From contig CAYFUW010000021.1 in NCBI GenBank assembly GCA_964346495.1, positions 1 through 27,275 of the forward strand: 27,275 nucleotides of DNA, read 5' to 3'. Below the pieces are notes generated by a model. It was not told the DNA's origin. It saw only the letters and a program-made list of their open reading frames with translations, and searched no databases. Origin of the DNA: JBGZFC01 sp964346495 (GTDB lineage Bacteria; Bacteroidota; Bacteroidia; Bacteroidales; Dysgonomonadaceae). Positions 24,038 to 27,275 of this stretch are shown in pieces. Numbering within the stretch: position 1 is the first letter of the stretch; each line of letters begins with the position of its first letter. The position numbers and the translations under genes were made by a program.

Positions 24038-24193
24038 GAATAAAATAATATAACAACATTTATAAATACCGATAATAAGAGGTGCAGATGGAACATCCCA
24101 ACTTAACGGGAGCACCGAAATATGAAAATTATTATAGTTGCTAAACTTACAATGAAATTCTGATTTATTAGAACAGTAATACTTTTATTGAAC
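24038..24193. other. AT-rich spacer without a recognised feature
   Basis: I see no ORF of note, no strong hairpin and no promoter consensus. A short open stretch on the plus strand (IPIIRGADGTSQLNGSTEI) ends in a stop and may be a decayed coding fragment, but I do not recognise it. Confidence 0.3.
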
Positions 24194-24751
24194 CTATTCG
24201 TTATTAATAACAAAAAAAGGCTTTTCTTTTTCAATCTTTATATCAAAATGATTAGAGTTTCTCTCGATTTTTAATAATAACGTTTCTTTTTCAAATAAAT
24301 ACTTTCCGTGTGAGTAAAAATCGATTTCCTTAACTGGTTTTCCGTTTATTTCTATAATTCGGTCATCTATTTTCAGACCACTTTTTTCAGCGTTAGAACC
24401 TACAATAAAACCACTTACAACCCAAGCGCCTTGTGTTTTACTTCTATCAACATAAGAAAAACCAAGTTTAGAAAAGTCAAATTCATTTGCGAATTTATCA
24501 TTAGGTTTGAGATAAAGAATATTATTAACAAGATCAATAATTAAATCAAATCTTTCCAAAATTTCATTGCCTAAAAGTCCCATATAATTCGTACCGGCTA
24601 ATGCTCCACTCCTATCGGTACTAAAACTTGCCTGAAAGTTTTTAAATGAAAACTTTCCAATTTCTAACTTAGTAGCTATAAAAAAATACTCATCAGTTTC
24701 ACCACCAATCCCACCATATTTAGAATAATATCGGACTTTATTATACCTTTT
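24194..24751 (-). pseudogene. C-terminal half of a retropepsin-like aspartyl protease with PDZ domain
   Basis: The frame is open from just after a TGA (24752-24754) to 24194, 185 codons. The first part reads GGETDEYFFIATKLEIGKF, FKNFQASFSTDRSGALAG and GLLGNEILERFDLIID, the second lobe of Bacteroidetes clan AA aspartyl proteases. A PDZ domain follows (GFIVGSNAEKSGLKIDDRII, INGKPVKEIDF). The N-terminal lobe with its catalytic D-T/S-G triplet and the expected signal peptide are missing. No ATG precedes the domain in frame, apart from the internal Met in NYMGLLGN. Another frame across the break does not restore a protease N-terminus. It is therefore most likely a truncated gene, though a frameshift plus deletion is equally possible. 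Confidence 0.75.
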
Positions 24752-24778
24752 TCATTAAAACATGACAAAAACATTGAT

Positions 24779-25129
24779 ATGAAAAAATATTTTATAAGGG
24801 AATTAAAATCCACAAAAGACAATAACTATTATATAAACATTTATTCAGAATTAATTGAATGCATTAAAGATTTAAAGAACTTTTTTTACATATACAGTGA
24901 TGTTTTTAATAAAAAGATGTTTCATAAATTATATCTTATAGACTACACGGTACAAGGATATGAATATAATTTTGAATCAAAAGATAAATTAGATTATGAG
25001 ATTTTTGCAGAAACAATAATAAATGCGATATTTATATTAGATGATATGAGATTATTAATACTAAAGAAATACTCGCCAAACAAAGAGAAACCCAAGTTTG
25101 TATTTTTTGACGAAGATAAATCTAAATAG
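24779..25129 (+). CDS. AT-rich orphan protein of 116 residues
   Basis: I do not recognise this protein. It begins MKKYFIRELKSTKDNNYYIN and is rich in Lys, Ile, Tyr and Phe. A hydrophobic-aromatic centre (FFYIYSDVFNKKMF, IINAIFILDDMRLLIL) suggests an alpha/beta or helical soluble fold. There is no signal peptide. The base composition is the most AT-rich of any gene here, in keeping with acquired DNA. Its start lies 24 bp from the end of the divergent protease remnant, and no TAnnTTTG element is visible in the gap. Its ATG is well placed and the frame is open for its full length, so it is probably a real gene. Confidence 0.6.
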   Translation: MKKYFIRELKSTKDNNYYINIYSELIECIKDLKNFFYIYSDVFNKKMFHKLYLIDYTVQGYEYNFESKDKLDYEIFAETIINAIFILDDMRLLILKKYSPNKEKPKFVFFDEDKSK

Positions 25130-25359
25130 AAAAAAGGTCTGCCTAACAAAAAAAATTAGAAAATATGAGAAACTGTGTCTACACAAGTAATATGTAAAGC
25201 GGTTCTAGTGGTTTACGAAAGCATTTAGGAATAATGCCAATAAGAGTTACGCATAATAACAAAATATAAACTTTACCCTTGTTATCTACACTCACTTTTC
25301 ACACCTGATAATCCCAAATATTTCTTATCTTTGCACTCTCAATCAGCAAATTCATAAAA
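25130..25359. other. intergenic region upstream of argS
   Basis: The spacer contains the argS promoter element near its 3' end. I see no ORF and no strong inverted repeat in the rest. Confidence 0.4.
25326..25333 (+). promoter_or_regulatory. -7 promoter element of argS
   Basis: tatctttg is an exact TAnnTTTG match, 26 bp before the argS ATG. The TTG at -33 is not apparent. Confidence 0.6.
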
Positions 25360-27153
25360 ATGAACATCGAAAATATACTTCAAAAAGCCGTTATTGAGGC
25401 AGTAAAAGAGTTATACAATGCCGATATAAACGCATCGCAAATTACATTACAAAAGACAAAGAGAGAGTTTAAAGGACATTTTACCCTTGTAACTTTTCCT
25501 TTGCTAAAAATATCGAAAAAGAATCCCGAACAGACCGCACAGGAAATCGGCGAATATCTGGCGGAAAAATCGCCTGTTGTTTCAGAATTTAACGTGATAA
25601 AGGGATTTCTAAACCTTACTATCGCACCCGAAGTGTGGATAAAACTACTCCAATATATCAACGATAATCCCGAATTCGGTTTCACACCCGTTACCGACGA
25701 TGCGCCACTTTTTATGGTGGAATATTCGTCGCCAAACACCAATAAACCGCTCCATTTGGGACATATTCGCAATAATCTTTTAGGACATTCACTTTCCGAA
25801 ATATTGAAAGCCAACGGTAAACGAGTGATAAAAACCAATATCGTTAACGACAGAGGTATTCATATCTGCAAATCGATGTTGGCATGGCAAAAATGGGGAA
25901 ATTCGGAAACTCCTGAGTCGTCGGGGAAAAAAGGCGACCACCTTATCGGCGATTATTACGTGCTTTTCGACCAAAAATATAAAGCCGAATTAGCCGATTT
26001 GCAAGCGAAAGGATTATCGAAAGAGGAAGCCGAAGAGCAATCTGTCTTGATGTCGGAAGTTCGTGAAATGCTTCGCCAATGGGAAGCGGGCGACACGGAA
26101 ACGGTTGAGTTGTGGAGAATGATGAACAATTGGGTTTATGCCGGATTCGATGAAACATACGAAAAGTTGGGCATCACATTCGATAAAATCTACTACGAAT
26201 CGGATACCTATTTAGCCGGAAGAGATGAGGTACTACGCGGATTGGAAGAGGGCATTTTCTACCAAAAAGATGACAACTCGGTTTGGGCTGATTTAACAGC
26301 GGAAGGATTGGACGAAAAAATTCTGCTCCGTTCCGACGGCACATCGGTATATATGACGCAAGATATCGGCACTGCCAAACTTCGTTTCGACGACTACCCT
26401 ATTGACACGATGATTTACGTTGTCGGAAATGAGCAAAACTACCATTTCCAGGTGCTCTCTATCTTGTTGGATAAACTTGGTTTCGAGTTTGGAAAAGGAT
26501 TGATACACTTCTCTTACGGAATGGTGGAATTGCCGGAAGGCAAGATGAAATCGCGTGAAGGTACGGTTGTAGATGCCGACGATTTGATGAAAGAGATGAT
26601 TGATACTGCTCGTGAAACATCGCAAGAGTTAGGAAAATTGGATGATGTATCTCCCGAAGAGGCAGAAAATATCGCTCAAATGGTTGGTTTGGGTGCTCTA
26701 AAATACTTTATTTTGAAAGTCGATCCGAAGAAAAATATGACTTTCAACCCGAAAGAATCTATCGATTTCAACGGAAATACGGGACCGTTTATTCAATATA
26801 CTCACGCACGTATTCAATCGATTTTACGCAGAGCGAAAGAACAGGAAATTGCTGTTCCGGAAACACTTTCAACAGACATCTCTATCTCTGAAAAAGAGGA
26901 AGGTTTGGTGCAACTATTAGCTGAATTTGAGAACGTTGTAAAACAAGCCGGAAACGAATATAATGTTTCACTTATCGGTAACTACGTTTACGATTTGGCA
27001 AAAGAGTTCAACCAATTTTACCACGAATATCCGATGTTGCGCGAAGAGAACGAAGCGTTGCGTGCTTTCCGACTTTCACTTTCTAAAAATATCGCATTGA
27101 CTATTAAGAAAGGTATGAAACTGTTTGGCATTGAAGTGCCTGATAGAATGTAG
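25360..27153 (+). CDS. argS: arginyl-tRNA synthetase
   Basis: ArgRS is a class I synthetase that charges tRNA-Arg in the cytoplasm. The 597 residues are of normal length. An N-terminal Add-1 tRNA-recognition domain (about 1-90) precedes the catalytic domain. The HIGH motif is HLGH at 132-135 in SPNTNKPLHLGHIRNN. The KMSKS-like loop is KMKSREGTVV at about 395-404. The C-terminal anticodon-binding helical domain is present, ending MKLFGIEVPDRM, which matches the usual C-terminus ending in M. It appears monocistronic, with its own promoter. Its GC content is higher than that of the accessory genes before it, which marks a return to core chromosome. Confidence 0.97.
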   Translation: MNIENILQKAVIEAVKELYNADINASQITLQKTKREFKGHFTLVTFPLLKISKKNPEQTAQEIGEYLAEKSPVVSEFNVIKGFLNLTIAPEVWIKLLQYINDNPEFGFTPVTDDAPLFMVEYSSPNTNKPLHLGHIRNNLLGHSLSEILKANGKRVIKTNIVNDRGIHICKSMLAWQKWGNSETPESSGKKGDHLIGDYYVLFDQKYKAELADLQAKGLSKEEAEEQSVLMSEVREMLRQWEAGDTETVELWRMMNNWVYAGFDETYEKLGITFDKIYYESDTYLAGRDEVLRGLEEGIFYQKDDNSVWADLTAEGLDEKILLRSDGTSVYMTQDIGTAKLRFDDYPIDTMIYVVGNEQNYHFQVLSILLDKLGFEFGKGLIHFSYGMVELPEGKMKSREGTVVDADDLMKEMIDTARETSQELGKLDDVSPEEAENIAQMVGLGALKYFILKVDPKKNMTFNPKESIDFNGNTGPFIQYTHARIQSILRRAKEQEIAVPETLSTDISISEKEEGLVQLLAEFENVVKQAGNEYNVSLIGNYVYDLAKEFNQFYHEYPMLREENEALRAFRLSLSKNIALTIKKGMKLFGIEVPDRM

Positions 27154-27275
27154 ACGAATTGACGATTTTAGATTTCGGATTGACGATTTTTTTTAGACAA
27201 AAGACACAAGAGTCAAGACAAAAGTGTCTCGTCCTAAAAAAAGTTTACACATTTTGTCATACTTTTTCTTTTGTC
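27154..27275. repeat. repeat-rich intergenic DNA downstream of argS
   Basis: Direct repeats of attgacgatttt lie at 27158-27169 and 27179-27190, 21 bp apart. Direct repeats of agacaaaag lie at 27195-27203 and 27216-27224. The stretch then ends in T-rich DNA. The word-like style resembles the spacers at 61-150, 3030-3090 and 14555-14597. The window ends here. Confidence 0.55.

Noticed and set aside
24755..24778. Alternative minus-strand frame starting MFLSCFNEKG as the missing N-terminus of the aspartyl protease
   Set aside because: It overlaps the remnant in another frame for a short distance and contains no D-T/S-G motif or first-lobe similarity.
25380..25838. Minus-strand open frame of about 150 codons within argS
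   Set aside because: It is opposite a clear ArgRS catalytic region and shows no family features.

Overview
The window looks like chromosomal DNA of a low-GC Bacteroidetes bacterium, most likely of the order Bacteroidales. The evidence is gene content and promoter style. There is a class III fructose-1,6-bisphosphatase next to a DUF4954 beta-helix protein, a long (308-residue) NusB in a nusB-yajC-ybbR-coaE operon, a topoisomerase IV B / coaD / S41 peptidase cluster, and TAnnTTTG-type -7 promoter elements ahead of several genes. Shine-Dalgarno sequences are weak or absent. A run of exactly 100 N shows that this is a draft assembly.

Layout: (1) 1-2620, plus strand: the tail of an unknown gene, dihydrolipoyl dehydrogenase (lpdA), and an unrecognised protein with four CxxC pairs. 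(2) 2621-3138: a 518-bp convergent intergenic region packed with small inverted repeats. (3) 3139-18093, minus strand, read from high to low coordinates: a GNAT-like protein, topoisomerase IV subunit B, a four-helix-bundle (S23-like) protein, coaD, a secreted S41 peptidase, a frameshifted membrane acyltransferase, a YbgC-like thioesterase, dprA, bcp, a 36-residue ORF, recA, fbp, a DUF4954 protein and the manganese exporter mntP. (4) 18343-21485, plus strand and divergent from the GNAT gene: nusB, yajC, a YbbR-domain protein and coaE, then a small winged-helix protein with a clear intrinsic terminator. (5) 21591-25129: a decayed accessory segment. It holds a C45-type Ntn amidohydrolase gene with an in-frame stop and the assembly gap, the C-terminal remnant of an Xaa-Pro aminopeptidase, a frameshifted FkbM methyltransferase, the C-terminal half of an aspartyl protease with a PDZ domain, and an AT-rich orphan. 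(6) 25360-27153: argS, followed by repeat-rich intergenic DNA.

Most genes are housekeeping: DNA repair and uptake (recA, dprA), chromosome decatenation (topoisomerase IV), CoA synthesis (coaD and coaE in separate operons), gluconeogenesis (fbp), rRNA transcription (nusB), protein secretion (yajC), peroxide defence (bcp) and translation (argS). I found no convincing new defence system, prophage or biosynthetic cluster. The points that reward a second look are a family of dispersed palindromes, the four-helix-bundle gene that appears to have been inserted between topoisomerase IV B and coaD and to have altered the CoaD N-terminus, and several interrupted genes. Two of these are single-base homopolymer frameshifts that may be sequencing errors.
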